DNA of 64,000 bases, from the NCBI RefSeq assembly GCF_009765825.1, contig NZ_LMUR01000003.1:315667-379666 (forward strand), written 5' to 3'. A program made the translations under genes and the position numbers. The notes under the pieces were generated by a model. It was not told where the DNA came from. It did no database searches and saw nothing but the letters and a program-made list of their open reading frames with translations. This DNA is from Granulicella sp. L60 (GTDB lineage: Bacteria > Acidobacteriota > Terriglobia > Terriglobales > Acidobacteriaceae). Positions 34,882 through 45,284 of the stretch are shown in pieces (the stretch's first letter is position 1; each line of letters opens with the position of its first letter).

Positions 34882-37752
34882 CTATCGCTGCATGTTGAGT
34901 GCTTTGGGGGCAGGGAAAGACCGGTCAGGAAAAAGGCCATCGGCGGCGTTCCGTTCCGCGGTATGGCGCAAGAGGACCACATTATTTTCGATTTGGGTCA
35001 CGAGCGATGGCACCGATTGCTGCGACTCGTCTTGACCGGAGGTAAGGTTCATGCAGAGCTGAAAGTTCTGTTCGCCCTCCGCGGCAATATCAATACTGCC
35101 GGGAGCCACCGTTGGGTCGGGACTACGCGTATGCGGATAGGTCTGAGCTAAGAGAGACTGCTCTCGGTCTAGAGCCACGAGCAACTTCATGGTCTGATCC
35201 GAAAGAAGCATTCTAAGAGCTCCTTTCGCATCTTTTGTCAGACCTTCCCCGGAACCATACTGCCGCGTCATGTCCGAAAGAGCTTTGCTATGCCGACTGA
35301 TTTCGAGAGAGCGTCCCATTAATTCTTGCGCAAGGGCGCTGACTGTTGTGTCATTCTCCCCGGTCGCCGATAAGAATCGTTGAAGGGCCGAGGGCTCTGC
35401 AGTTTCCATCGATTGAGTGATCACCGTTGTTGGCCCGGCAGTTCGTGGGTCTCGCTGTTTATCCTGCATCTCCTGAAAGGTCATAAGGGACGGAATAACG
35501 TTGGCAACGAGCTTTAGTTTCGTCTCGATCTCGTGCTTCCGCGCGTTTGTCGGAACGATACCCTTCACCTCGACGCCATCCGAACGACGAACAATCTCGA
35601 TCCGCTCGCTGGTATATGCGTTGAGGCGGGTCAACGCGAGCCTGACCTCCAAATCCGCTTCATCAAGTTGTCCCGCAGTCGGAGGGACGCGCAGGTGCAA
35701 AGCCGGAAAGTCTGAAAAGTGCAGCCTGGGATCCAGATCTGGAGATTTGACTAGAAGTGGCTCGAATATATCCTGGCCGACTTCCTCCCACGGCAAGATG
35801 CTGTAACTTAGTTCTGATATTTCAACCAGACCAGTGTCCCGGAACTTCACAGTGCGTTCGATGGGGTGGAAGTCGCTCGCGCGGAGCGTGAGAGTCTCGG
35901 CAGAAACCGGACCTGCGGAAACGGTCGTGGTCAATGTTAGCCGGTCTTCCCCGGTACGCTTGACCTCGTCTTGCGAACTTCCTTGTTGCTTACGCCAATC
36001 GCTGTATGTAGTCGCCGCGAGCGGATCATCCCAGTTCACTCCCGCTGCAGTCAACTCCGCTTCAAGCTTTACGGCCTGCCCTTGTAATGGAATTTTCCTC
36101 GCATGGCGCTTGCCCTGCAAATCACGATAGATCGAGCGATCCATAGTCTGCTTCGAGGTGCGAATGCGAACCTTTTGAAGGATTACGCCTTTCTGAGTGC
36201 CGATCTTACTTGACTGATTTGCAGACTCTGCTCGCGTAAGAAGGTCGGCAGCTGTCATGCCGGAAGAGCGTTGCTGGCGGATGAAAACTGTAACCGAGGT
36301 TGCGATGATCAATAAAAGCGCAATGCCCAGGCCTAGAGCTCTAATTGGAATGACAGAGTCCAGGAGTAATGAGAACAGCCTTGGGAGGCGGGATGGGCGG
36401 ATTACAGCCGGAGGAAGAGCCACCGCGCCCAAATCAACACCCCGCTCCAGTCCGCTCACGCCATCGCCAAGTTCCCGCTCGTAGAGTATGCTGGCCTCTC
36501 TAGTTTCTCCCGAGTGATACATCGGATCTTGGTAGCAGATCTCCACGATGCAGCCGTGGCTGGTAAAACTTACGAGCGCATCGATGCTCCGCTCGTCGCT
36601 TAGGCCGACGTGTTGCCTCATGGTCGGAGCACAGTCGGGAGGTACGGCATCTATTGCCAGCGACAAGAGGCACACGTTTTGATTGGTGATCACCTCAATA
36701 AAGTCGGAGGCCACACACGATCGAATTCCCACTGTCTGCCGATTAACAGAAGACTGTACCTCTTGAGACGCAACGACTTCGCCGTTGACTAAGAGAAGCA
36801 GCACTTTCGGTCGATGTTCAAATACCTCTCGAAGCCTCTGCTCGCCCATACGGAGCGATTCTTTGAGGCCATATGCGCGTGATTTATCTTTCTTGATCGA
36901 CTTGCCTGACCGCTTTGCGAACCCGAGCGATTCTTCTGGCGATCGTCCCGAGTGGGTTGGCATGTCGTAGTATCTACTTACTAAGTCAAGACACTCTCGG
37001 CAGCTCACGATATGTGCCAGCAATTCTGTTTGAATCGGCTTTGGGTTCTCGGTGATGTAATTTTGGAGAAGTTGCTCTTTCTTCAAACAAGGTGTGCATC
37101 GAGCCCGCGAGAGCGTTGCGCGAAGTTCTTCCATAAGATGGTCGGCATCCGATGCCGTGTGACTTAAGTGGACTTCTGGCGGGGCGTCATTATTCATGAT
37201 GCGCAGACGGCTCGGCTCCTCCAAATAAAGCTGGACCTCTTCTCTTGCTGCATTGATTCCGAAATCGACGGATTGGCGAGAGAGGATACAAATCTTCATG
37301 ATTTCTTCCGGAAAGTAGCCGTGGAAGAATCGAAGAATGAGCAAGCTTGCATATTTTGAAGACTGCTTTCGCCAGCATAGATAGGCAACAATCAACCTCA
37401 GCGAATCCTGCACTTCTATAGGATCGGCTGGCCGACGGAGTCCCATCTGAAGCGTGTCGAAGTCAGATACCGAATAATTCAGAAAAGGATGACGTTGAGC
37501 CTGCCTCAGTCCCGAGAGATGAACATGCTTGAGATAGGTGTACAAGATACGTTTCGCCGCCACCGGATCATCGTCGTCAAACTCGGACTGCTGAAGCACG
37601 AACCGGACGAACGTCTCTTGAACCATATCTTCAGCAGTTTCGCGATCTTCACCTACGAAATGGAGCGCCCAATCCAACAGAAATTTATAATTTCTGGCGA
37701 ATGCGTCAGCCGGCGTCGTGCGTGCCTTGGGTTTCATGTTGAGGATTTGCAT
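34882..37752 (-). CDS. fused ECF sigma factor / anti-sigma transmembrane protein (module A)
   Basis: A single frame of 956 residues combining parts that are normally separate. Residues about 19-85 are sigma region 2 (EDRETAEDMVQETFVRFVLQ). Residues about 115-180 are region 4 (YASLLILRFFHGYFPEEIMK). Then comes a zinc anti-sigma-like motif, C219-x2-C222 and H247-x3-C251-x2-C254. A cytoplasmic domain at 300-430 (VLLLLVNGEVVASQEV, FIEVITNQNVCLLSLAI) leads to one transmembrane helix at 471-491 and a 465-residue periplasmic region homologous to that of the split anti-sigma protein at 46422-48167. The sigma part would be held at the membrane unless released, perhaps by proteolysis. The frame has no visible break. 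A second ATG at 37737 is possible. Confidence 0.85.
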   Translation of the reverse strand: MQILNMKPKARTTPADAFARNYKFLLDWALHFVGEDRETAEDMVQETFVRFVLQQSEFDDDDPVAAKRILYTYLKHVHLSGLRQAQRHPFLNYSVSDFDTLQMGLRRPADPIEVQDSLRLIVAYLCWRKQSSKYASLLILRFFHGYFPEEIMKICILSRQSVDFGINAAREEVQLYLEEPSRLRIMNNDAPPEVHLSHTASDADHLMEELRATLSRARCTPCLKKEQLLQNYITENPKPIQTELLAHIVSCRECLDLVSRYYDMPTHSGRSPEESLGFAKRSGKSIKKDKSRAYGLKESLRMGEQRLREVFEHRPKVLLLLVNGEVVASQEVQSSVNRQTVGIRSCVASDFIEVITNQNVCLLSLAIDAVPPDCAPTMRQHVGLSDERSIDALVSFTSHGCIVEICYQDPMYHSGETREASILYERELGDGVSGLERGVDLGAVALPPAVIRPSRLPRLFSLLLDSVIPIRALGLGIALLLIIATSVTVFIRQQRSSGMTAADLLTRAESANQSSKIGTQKGVILQKVRIRTSKQTMDRSIYRDLQGKRHARKIPLQGQAVKLEAELTAAGVNWDDPLAATTYSDWRKQQGSSQDEVKRTGEDRLTLTTTVSAGPVSAETLTLRASDFHPIERTVKFRDTGLVEISELSYSILPWEEVGQDIFEPLLVKSPDLDPRLHFSDFPALHLRVPPTAGQLDEADLEVRLALTRLNAYTSERIEIVRRSDGVEVKGIVPTNARKHEIETKLKLVANVIPSLMTFQEMQDKQRDPRTAGPTTVITQSMETAEPSALQRFLSATGENDTTVSALAQELMGRSLEISRHSKALSDMTRQYGSGEGLTKDAKGALRMLLSDQTMKLLVALDREQSLLAQTYPHTRSPDPTVAPGSIDIAAEGEQNFQLCMNLTSGQDESQQSVPSLVTQIENNVVLLRHTAERNAADGLFPDRSFPAPKALNMQR

Positions 37753-38480
37753 TGGGTCTCTATCTAAATAGTCCAGAAAGGAGGTTCATCTTAGATCGAC
37801 TGCCGATAATTTCTCGGTCCTGTAACAAAGTAGTCGCGGCACCGATGGACAAGCGCCTGATGTTATCCAATGGCGATGCGAGAGAGCATCTCTGTAGGTG
37901 ATATGGAGGAGTCTAACATCACTTCTTTCGATCTTTGGCCTTCCTATTTGTTCACGCTTTCGACGCGACATACCGTCGCTATGTCAAAGGAAAAATTCTA
38001 CCGCACACCTTCTTGTTCGATTGAACACGCGCGCTGTTACAGCAAGTGACGATGTCTCGCGACTAATGATCTTCCGCCGAACTGGCTAAGTCCTTCATTT
38101 CCCGTAAATAGCTTCATCTTAGATTCGCCGGCGTATTTTCCGGCCATTTTCTATTTTTTTGTTGCAGCGTTCAAGAGAACTTCACTCACACTTAACGGGC
38201 AGATCCTCGTCTTGTGGTTGGGAATCTGGCATAGTTAGTTCGCGCTCACAGGAATCAATCGCGAGCGTCTGCAGAGTTCGCATCAGCAGTAGATCCTGCA
38301 ACCATAAGATATTCGTCTCTTCAAACAACTTAGCCCACGATGTCTTTGGGCTTGGCACAGGAACTCTTTTCCTTTTTTCTCGGTCGGCGTTGCAGTTATT
38401 GTTCAATCTCGAAAATAGCGCGCAGTGTTTCTTGGTCCAGACCTTCCAACCAACCGCTACTACCGAAACAGGAGAGTCCA
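37753..38480. other. divergent promoter region of module A
   Basis: About 730 bases between the fused sigma gene and the secreted-protein gene. Short frames on both strands lack coding character. Module A's promoter must be on the minus strand here. I could not identify a clear ECF-type -35/-10 pair by eye. A T-rich stretch (TTCTATTTTTTT) lies near 38149-38160. Confidence 0.4.
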
Positions 38481-40289
38481 ATGTTCCGAACTAAACATGC
38501 AGTCGCTGCGGGAGCCTTTCTCGCTGCTTCTTTACTCGCTCCATTGAGCCAAGCTCAAGCCCAAACGTTTGTAGTAAAAGTTCTCACGGGAGGTTCCTCC
38601 GCGCAATTTGGAGTCTTCTCTGCCGCCGCTCAACAACTCGCTGGTGGACCCAGTGTAGCCAGCCACTTCACAACCAAGGGAACGTGTGGATCCACTCCTT
38701 GCGCCTTCCTTACGGATCAGCGATCGGGAAATACAACGCCGTCCCAGAGCGGCACTTTGTCGGTCGTATGGGCCCCGGATCCGACCGTCGCAAATCAAAC
38801 CGATATCTGGGCGTATTTGTCGATAGACTCGGTCGTCGGAGTAAGCCTGTTTGAAGCAACACCGAGGGCGCATATGGAGATTGGAGCCAATCCGTTGGCA
38901 ACAAACTCTCTGAATATCTGGAGCGCCGATACCACTCCTCCGGCAGGCGTGCTCGCAGCGATCAATGGCGTTCCGCTCACCGCAGTGAATACAGACGTGC
39001 GGCCCGAGGACGGATTGTTCGCCACCAATCATGCATTGAATACGTTGCACTACACAACGGCGACGGGGGTTAAGGAGGCATCAACTATCGGCACCAGCTT
39101 TGCCTCTCCAATTCCATTCGGGCTCAGCACTGATCCGATCACTGGAGACGCGGTTCCAGCATTTGTCACAATTCCCATCGGGGCTGCACCGGTAATCTTC
39201 ATCGCGAATGCGGCAAATACTGGGGTAGGGCACACAGGAAACAGCGCCGTAACCAACATTGACGTGAATACTGGAACTAATCAAGCTGCACGCCTGTTCA
39301 GTGGTACGGAGTGCGATGCAACCGTAGTAGGAGGATCTTCTACGAATGCCGTCAGTGCCATTTTGAGAGAGCCTACTTCGGGCACCATGAACACGACCGA
39401 ATTCACCAGCTTTCAGGTCAACGGAGGTCTAAGTCAGGAGACGGGAGTTAGTGCTTCGGCTAACAACCCACTCAGCGCGACTTGCACTTCTACTGGTGGC
39501 TCCGGTGGTGGTTCGCGCTTCCGAGCAATTGGAACGGGTGACGAAGTCAAAGGCGTAGGACTCACGGCAGATAGCTTAGGCTACCTCTTCTTCAGCTTTG
39601 AAGCGGTGCCTCCAACCACCATTGGGGCCGCAAATAGTTACAAATACCTCACGGTTGATGGTATTGATCCCATCAACGCTACCTACTCCACTGGAGTAAC
39701 ACCAGCTTGCCTTACTGGCACGATCACAACCTGCCAAGCTACCCATAGCGCCACAACACGCGAATATACGAACTTTCCAAACCTCCGGAATGGCACCTAC
39801 CACGAGTGGACTATGTATCGCATGATCGCCGATTCCACCCAACCCACAAATGTTGCTAATGCTCAGGCTCTCGTCAACGCTGCAAATATCGTTGCCGATA
39901 CGTCGCTGCCTGACTTCATCCCGATTGCATCCGCTTGCGATGGAACCAACGGTCTGCTCGCCGATGAGCCGGGCTGGCAGCTATACCGCGAACACTATAC
40001 CCCTTCGGGAGTAGTACTGCCTACGGTATCTCCGTTCAATCCTCCCGTCGGTGGCGTTGAAGAGCCAAACGACGGTCCGAACCTCTTCAGAAACGCTAAC
40101 CCAAGCGGTCTGCATTGCACCACGACGGGCAAGACCTATTTCTCTTGGACCTTGGCCGGTACTGATCCCAGCCACGTAAACACTGAGGTCGGTGGCGATG
40201 TCGGCGGCACCATCGTCAACAACGCTGGTATGCAAAACACCTCTCCCGGAGCGACTGCTCCTGGAGCAACGGAACCCACACCTCACTAA
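38481..40289 (+). CDS. secreted protein of unknown function
   Basis: A 602-residue exported protein starting at ATG 38481 with AGGAG upstream; the frame before it is not coding. The signal peptide is residues 1-27 (AVAAGAFLAASLLAPLSQAQA). The mature N-terminus, TFVVKVLTGGSSAQFGVFSA, and the segment VVWAPDPTVANQTDIWAYLS, then SVVGVSLFEATPRAHMEI, faintly recall phosphate-binding-type solute-binding proteins, but I cannot confirm it. The C-terminal 30 residues are rich in Pro, Gly, Ala and Thr (PGATAPGATEPTP). It is divergent from module A and may be controlled from the same intergenic region. A hairpin follows it. Confidence 0.65.
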   Translation: MFRTKHAVAAGAFLAASLLAPLSQAQAQTFVVKVLTGGSSAQFGVFSAAAQQLAGGPSVASHFTTKGTCGSTPCAFLTDQRSGNTTPSQSGTLSVVWAPDPTVANQTDIWAYLSIDSVVGVSLFEATPRAHMEIGANPLATNSLNIWSADTTPPAGVLAAINGVPLTAVNTDVRPEDGLFATNHALNTLHYTTATGVKEASTIGTSFASPIPFGLSTDPITGDAVPAFVTIPIGAAPVIFIANAANTGVGHTGNSAVTNIDVNTGTNQAARLFSGTECDATVVGGSSTNAVSAILREPTSGTMNTTEFTSFQVNGGLSQETGVSASANNPLSATCTSTGGSGGGSRFRAIGTGDEVKGVGLTADSLGYLFFSFEAVPPTTIGAANSYKYLTVDGIDPINATYSTGVTPACLTGTITTCQATHSATTREYTNFPNLRNGTYHEWTMYRMIADSTQPTNVANAQALVNAANIVADTSLPDFIPIASACDGTNGLLADEPGWQLYREHYTPSGVVLPTVSPFNPPVGGVEEPNDGPNLFRNANPSGLHCTTTGKTYFSWTLAGTDPSHVNTEVGGDVGGTIVNNAGMQNTSPGATAPGATEPTPH

Positions 40290-40320
40290 GAACGATGTAG
40301 TCGATTGACTGCTCATAACC

Positions 40321-40355
40321 ATGAGGCAGGCTGCTGCAAAGGCAGTCTGCCTCAT
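40321..40355 (+). terminator. hairpin after the secreted-protein gene
   Basis: ATGAGGCAG and CTGCCTCAT pair perfectly over nine bases around a 17-base interval that can form a small inner stem. It lies 31 bases after the stop codon. No T run follows, so termination is likely but not certain. Confidence 0.5.
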
Positions 40356-40418
40356 CTCCTGTAGAAGTTAACCTTTGCTTAGAGCCACGCAATTTGATCT
40401 GATAATGGAGATCCTAAG

Positions 40419-41483
40419 ATGAACCTCCTCCGAGTGCTCGCAATCATTCTGGTATCTCTCGCGATTGTCCAGCCCCGCTGCGTTTCACAAGAAAGCACTG
40501 CGAAAGATCTCACGAGCCCATCGCCCGTCGCAGGCGCCCTGGACGCGACCTCGAGTCAATCAGTTACACATGAGCCATGGGACGTTCTTTCTACGGCGGA
40601 CATGACCCTCAAGCCGGAACCTCCGATCGTTGGCGAGAAGGTTAGTCTTCCAGGATTCACGCGTGAGCTTCTTCGCGTTGAATGGAGAAAGGGAGATCCC
40701 ATCGATTTATATGTCATTCGCCCGGTCAACGTGGCTCATCCTCCTGTGGTTCTCTACTTGTATAGCTTTCCTTCTGAATCAGAGCGGTTTCTCAACAATG
40801 CCTTCTGTCGAATGCTGACCAAAGACGGCTATGCCGCGGTAGGCTTTGTGTCAGCCCTGACTGGCCCCCGCTACCATGATCGGCCAGTAAAGGAATGGTT
40901 CATCTCTGAGCTTCAGGAATCGCTGGGGACGTCGGTCCATGATGTACAAATGGTCCTGAACTATCTCTCGACGAGAGGCGATTTAGACATGAACCGCGTT
41001 GGCATGTTTGGACAGGGATCTGGTGGAACGATCGCGATCCTCGCTGGCGCTGCGGACCCACGGATCAAGGCGATCGATGTCATGGACCCCTGGGGGGACT
41101 GGCCTGATTTTCTCGCGAAATCTCTCATCGTTCCTGAATCGGAGAGAGCCAGCTACCTAAAACCGGAGTTTCTCGCACGCGTGGCTCCACTCGATCCTGT
41201 TAGGTGGATACCTCAACTCAAAACACGTCCGATCCGTCTCCAAGAGGCCCTGTTCAATCCGCTGGTACCGGACTCTGCGCGCAAACAAATCGAGACAGCG
41301 GCCCCGGTCGGTGTAGAACTGGCTCAATACCGTGACACGAAAGAATATTCGGAAAAGGTGAGTGCTAACGGCAAGATGCTCGATTGGCTGCATACGAAAC
41401 TTCAGCCGACCACAGAGAGCTTGACTGCAAAAGCTTTGTTACAACATGCGGTAGTCGCCGACAAACAGGAAAAGGCGCAATGA
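40419..41483 (+). CDS. secreted alpha/beta-hydrolase-like protein with altered nucleophile elbow
   Basis: A 354-residue protein with a signal peptide (LLRVLAIILVSLAIVQPRCVS). The core resembles dienelactone-hydrolase or acetyl-xylan-esterase-like folds: PPVVLYLYSFPSESERFLNN, DGYAAVGFVSALTGPRYHDR, then MNRVGMFGQGSGGTIAILAG. The elbow that is normally G-x-S-x-G-G reads G198-Q-G-S-G-G203, so the nucleophile position is Gly and a Ser is next to it. It may be inactive or use a shifted Ser. A clear catalytic His near the C-terminus was not found. GGAG precedes the ATG. It stands between the secreted-protein gene and the UPF0182 remnant. Confidence 0.65.
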   Translation: MNLLRVLAIILVSLAIVQPRCVSQESTAKDLTSPSPVAGALDATSSQSVTHEPWDVLSTADMTLKPEPPIVGEKVSLPGFTRELLRVEWRKGDPIDLYVIRPVNVAHPPVVLYLYSFPSESERFLNNAFCRMLTKDGYAAVGFVSALTGPRYHDRPVKEWFISELQESLGTSVHDVQMVLNYLSTRGDLDMNRVGMFGQGSGGTIAILAGAADPRIKAIDVMDPWGDWPDFLAKSLIVPESERASYLKPEFLARVAPLDPVRWIPQLKTRPIRLQEALFNPLVPDSARKQIETAAPVGVELAQYRDTKEYSEKVSANGKMLDWLHTKLQPTTESLTAKALLQHAVVADKQEKAQ

Positions 41484-41640
41484 GAAAAAACTAGCATCAC
41501 CGAGGCGCCGGGCAGTCGCTTCGAGAAGCCCCTGCACGGAGATGGGTCCGACATCGATCCTGAAGACTATTCTGCAGGTATTGCAAGATATTTGGTCAGG
41601 GCGACGTCTTATTACCTGCTCTACGGTGCAACGTGACTGA

Positions 41641-42612
41641 TTGTGTGTTGAAGAACCCTTTATCGCCCACAATATTGAGATGACCCGGCAGGCTTACGGA
41701 CTCAATCGCTTCGCACAGCACGAATTTCCCGCAGAGACGACGGTGGAGGCTGCTGACCCGGCAAATAACCAGCCCACTATCCAGAATATCCGTCTATGGG
41801 ACTGGCACGCCCTACAGGATACGCTGCGTCAGGTGCAGGAGATCCGCACGTATTACGACTTTCCAGACATCGACATCGATCGTTACAAGATCGACGGCAC
41901 GACACGTCAGGTGATGCTGGCAGCGCGAGAACTAAACGTCGAAAAACTCCCGGTAAGTAGTCGTAACTGGATCAACGAGAAGCTGATCTACACCCACGGC
42001 TACGGCGTGACGATGAACCCGGTCAGTGGCTTCACGGCGGAAGGTTTGCCAACGCTGTTGCTGAGCAACATGCCCGTCCAGAGCACGGCGCCCGGTCTCA
42101 GCGTAACGCGCCCCCAGATCTACTTTGGCGAACTGACCGACACCGACGTGTACGTCAAGACGAGGCAGCAGGAATTCGATTATCCGCAAGGTCAGAACAA
42201 CAATCTCACGTCCTATCAAGGTACCGGAGGCATTGTGCTGGGCGGATTCGTGCAGCGCGTCATCCTGGCGATCGACCGCGGCGATCTTGGAAAGTTGCCG
42301 TTCAGTGACGATGTCAATGCGCAGAGTCTGCTCCTGATGCGGCGCAACATCCGTGAACGCGTGACGACATTAGCTCCATTCCTTACCTTTGATCAGGACC
42401 CCTACATGGTTGTAGGTGACGATGGACGGCTTTCCTGGATCATGGATGCGTTTACTGTCTCGAGCAACTATCCGTATTCGACCCACTACAATCTCGGCGA
42501 GAACTCGATCAACTACATGCGAAACAGCGTTAAGGTAGTTGTAGATGCCTATACCGGGGCTACAACGCTTTACGTCTTCGACTCAGAAGATCCCTTCGCA
42601 AAGGCGGAATGA
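41641..42612 (+). pseudogene. UPF0182 family protein, internal fragment
   Basis: The 323-codon frame matches the middle of the large UPF0182 membrane proteins (about 900 residues): EEPFIAHNIEMTRQAYGLNR at its start, then IRLWDWHALQDTLRQVQEIR, VSGFTAEGLPTLLLSNMP and VDAYTGATTLYVFDSEDP at its end. The N-terminal half with its transmembrane helices is missing, and the C-terminal part is lost after FDSEDP, where the family continues. Neither missing part is found next to it. It is a gene remnant cut at both sides. Confidence 0.78.
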
Positions 42613-43762
42613 ATGCCTCTGGATCAAGGAAGATGTCGATGTCTTCGGAAAAACGCTGAATCGGGTCCCAGCTCTTCAAAAGGCATATCCGTCTTGAAGA
42701 TGATTTATTGCTGGCGACAGGCGCGAGGATCCACCGAACCTGCATGACGCATCGGTTCTTCTCAATGACACTTGGCCAGAGCTCTTAGCGCACAAAGTGT
42801 GCGGCAGCACGTTGAATAGCCTGATCAAAATCGGGCTGTTCAACAGTCTCGTGTTCGTTACGTTCTCTCAATTGCTACTTGCGAGCTACAGCTCAAGTAG
42901 ATTTGCCGCTGAGTAGCCAGAATAAGAGGACGGTTTTCGTGTTTGGCATGAGCCCGAGAATGGCATTCAGGCTAATTTTACTTATTCCTGGAGATTTCAT
43001 GGCAAGCGTTCGTGAAGGCGCACATGAGATGTCAAGTGCGGGTTTCGGACGGGAAGCATGCGACTTAATTCAGCAGAACAATTCATAGTTGCAAAGGAAC
43101 ATTCTGGGAACAATTAGGATTTTCATCCATTGCTTTCCGCGTAAAAGTGCCTTCTTTTGTATTACTAAGTTGCTTAAAATACGTTCCTAAGCGTTTTTGT
43201 TACAGCCGCGCTTTTATGGGCGGGTCATGAAGTACATCAGCAGTCTGGGCATTCAAGATCATTCCATCCGGTCAGGGGGCCCGCTGTGTTCTCCCACGAA
43301 ACTAGGTCGTAAAGCTTCTGAGAGCTGAGCGGCCAACGAATCCTCTGCATGATGCTTGGAGGGCAAGTCCAGGTTTCGTTCTTGGCCCCACGGCTGGTGT
43401 CGTCGTCGGCCGGATAGCTGGCGTATCTTCGCCCTGTGACTACGACGCAGGCAGTCTTTACCTGCAAGCGTCGGTGTTGCTGTCTAAGGGACCGGCTCTT
43501 GGACTCCAATCGAGTTCAAAACGTGAGCCTCTCCAGAGGCTTCTGGGAGCGGTGATTAAAAATAAAGAATGAGTTTGCTTGAAATGTTTTTTTAGACTCA
43601 CCTCAGCAAGTGGGACCACGACGAGCTACATCTGAGGCTAACCAACCTCCATACTTCTAAAGGAGATCGTGAAGCCCCACAAGTCATGCATTTTTCAAGC
43701 TCTGCTTTGCAGTTCTGATCGGACGAAACAGGACGAATTCTTCTCATCCCGATGAGGCAGCC
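42613..43762. other. 1.15-kb region without a convincing gene
   Basis: Short frames on both strands show no family resemblance. The segment around 43090-43230 is AT-rich relative to its surroundings. It lies between the UPF0182 remnant and an esterase-like gene and is probably decayed DNA. Confidence 0.4.
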
Positions 43763-44584
43763 TTAAGAAAATGCCCGGACCACAGCGTCAAGCACCGCGC
43801 CGTCAGGCGAGGCCACCATCTCCGTTATCGTAAAGTGGTTAAAACCAGGCGCTGAAATCTCCTCCACCGACTCGTCGCTTGCCCGTAGAGAAGAGGCGTA
43901 ATGGGCGGTCTGGCGCCTCAGTTCGGATAGTTCAGCACTTCCCACGGTCAACAGGGTTCGCGCGCCAGCGCCGATGTGTCTTTCAGGGCTGTAGGCCGCG
44001 ACCTCGGCTGGGGTAAGATCGAGCTTCTCATTCAAATAGGAGAGCCGGATCGGCTCGAGATCGTACAGCCCGCTCATGCAGAGCACGAGTGAGACCCCCG
44101 GATGATTCCGATGGCAGGCTGCGAGATGGCCGCCGGCGGAATGGCCCGCAAGGCAGAGACGCGTGGGATCGGCTCCCCATTCCTCGAAATGGGCCACCAG
44201 GAAATCGATCGCCTGACCAATCTCGCTGACCATAGTGCCAATGCGTGCCTCGGGCGCGAGCGTATACTCGATAAGCGCTACGTTGAAGCCGTGCGCGAGT
44301 GGACCGGCGGCAATATGGGCAAATTTCTCCTTGGATAGGCTCTGCCAATAACCTCCGTGAATGTATGCAAGAGTCGGCGCACCGACGCGAGAGCCGGGGA
44401 TCCAATCTATTCGCTGGCTCGCGCCTTCACCATAGGCCAGGTCTCGCTTGATACCGATACACTCGTAGATCGCAGCGCTGCGACGACCGAAGTCGGCCAT
44501 CGTTTCCGCCACATCCGGCACTGCGGCGACGTTGTTGTAGGCGCGGTCAAGCGCCTCCCGATTCATCCCCCGATAGCTGTCCAT
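43763..44584 (-). CDS. alpha/beta-hydrolase, kynurenine formamidase/esterase-like
   Basis: A 273-residue cytoplasmic alpha/beta-hydrolase of the hormone-sensitive-lipase-like/arylformamidase group. The oxyanion motif is HGGYW at residues 76-80, the nucleophile elbow is G147-H-S149-A-G-G, and the likely catalytic His lies in GFNHFTI near residue 251. The N-terminus MDSYRGMNREALDRAYNN is typical of the arylformamidase-like branch. It could cleave N-formylkynurenine or a simple ester, and there is no tryptophan-degradation neighbour to decide. AAGGAG is ideally placed before the ATG. All key residues are intact, in contrast to the debris on either side. Confidence 0.82.
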   Translation of the reverse strand: MDSYRGMNREALDRAYNNVAAVPDVAETMADFGRRSAAIYECIGIKRDLAYGEGASQRIDWIPGSRVGAPTLAYIHGGYWQSLSKEKFAHIAAGPLAHGFNVALIEYTLAPEARIGTMVSEIGQAIDFLVAHFEEWGADPTRLCLAGHSAGGHLAACHRNHPGVSLVLCMSGLYDLEPIRLSYLNEKLDLTPAEVAAYSPERHIGAGARTLLTVGSAELSELRRQTAHYASSLRASDESVEEISAPGFNHFTITEMVASPDGAVLDAVVRAFS

Positions 44585-45284
44585 TCGTCTCCTTATCTGT
44601 TAATCAATATGCAGGGTCCGCGATATCAAGCGCATCCCGCCCGAAGTGCTCAAACTTTATTCATCTGACTGAGAACTCACCGCCAGTACTCCTACTCATA
44701 GCGTTGGCTGTGCGGACGATGAAGCGCATGCGGAATGCTTGAATGCAACCGCAATGCCAAATGTGAATGCCCTATTCCACAGTCCGCTGCGGAAGCTAAA
44801 TTCTTCTTGGCGTTACACGAGTGCTCCGCGAATCTGCACCAATCTCACTTACTTGCTGACGGACGCGTGACAGATATCCGACACTGACGGGAATTTGGCT
44901 CTGGGAAGTCAAGGCCATGGACGGGGCGGTCGCGTGGGCGATGTGCCGCCCAATCCGTGCCGGGACCGTGCGAGATCGAAAATCGAGATGTCGGCATATG
45001 GGAAGTAATCTCGTTATCGATGAGTGCATTGGCGATTTGATGACGGTGCCGAAGCTGTCGCGTTCCGGGAGGCACAATGCCGACATGGACCAAGAGTATG
45101 CGTGATCGTTAGCGTCTGGTCGAAGTTCTTGTTTGCCAGCAGCACGCTCACCCGGCTGCGCTTGCCTGCGTTTGGGTCGTTCTTGCCCTCTCCAACTCCG
45201 TCGTGATTGTGGCACGCGTGTACAGCGTCGGCCGGAAGCGGCTTTTCGGCTCTCCACACCACAATACGTGACACTTCGCAGGCG
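44585..45284. other. region without a convincing gene
   Basis: About 700 bases upstream of the esterase-like gene and before the VirB2-like remnant. Frames overlap on both strands and resemble nothing I recognise. Confidence 0.35.

Noticed and set aside
38182..38481. 99-codon minus-strand frame upstream of the secreted-protein gene
   Set aside because: Starts exactly opposite the real start region, has no family resemblance and sits in a promoter region.
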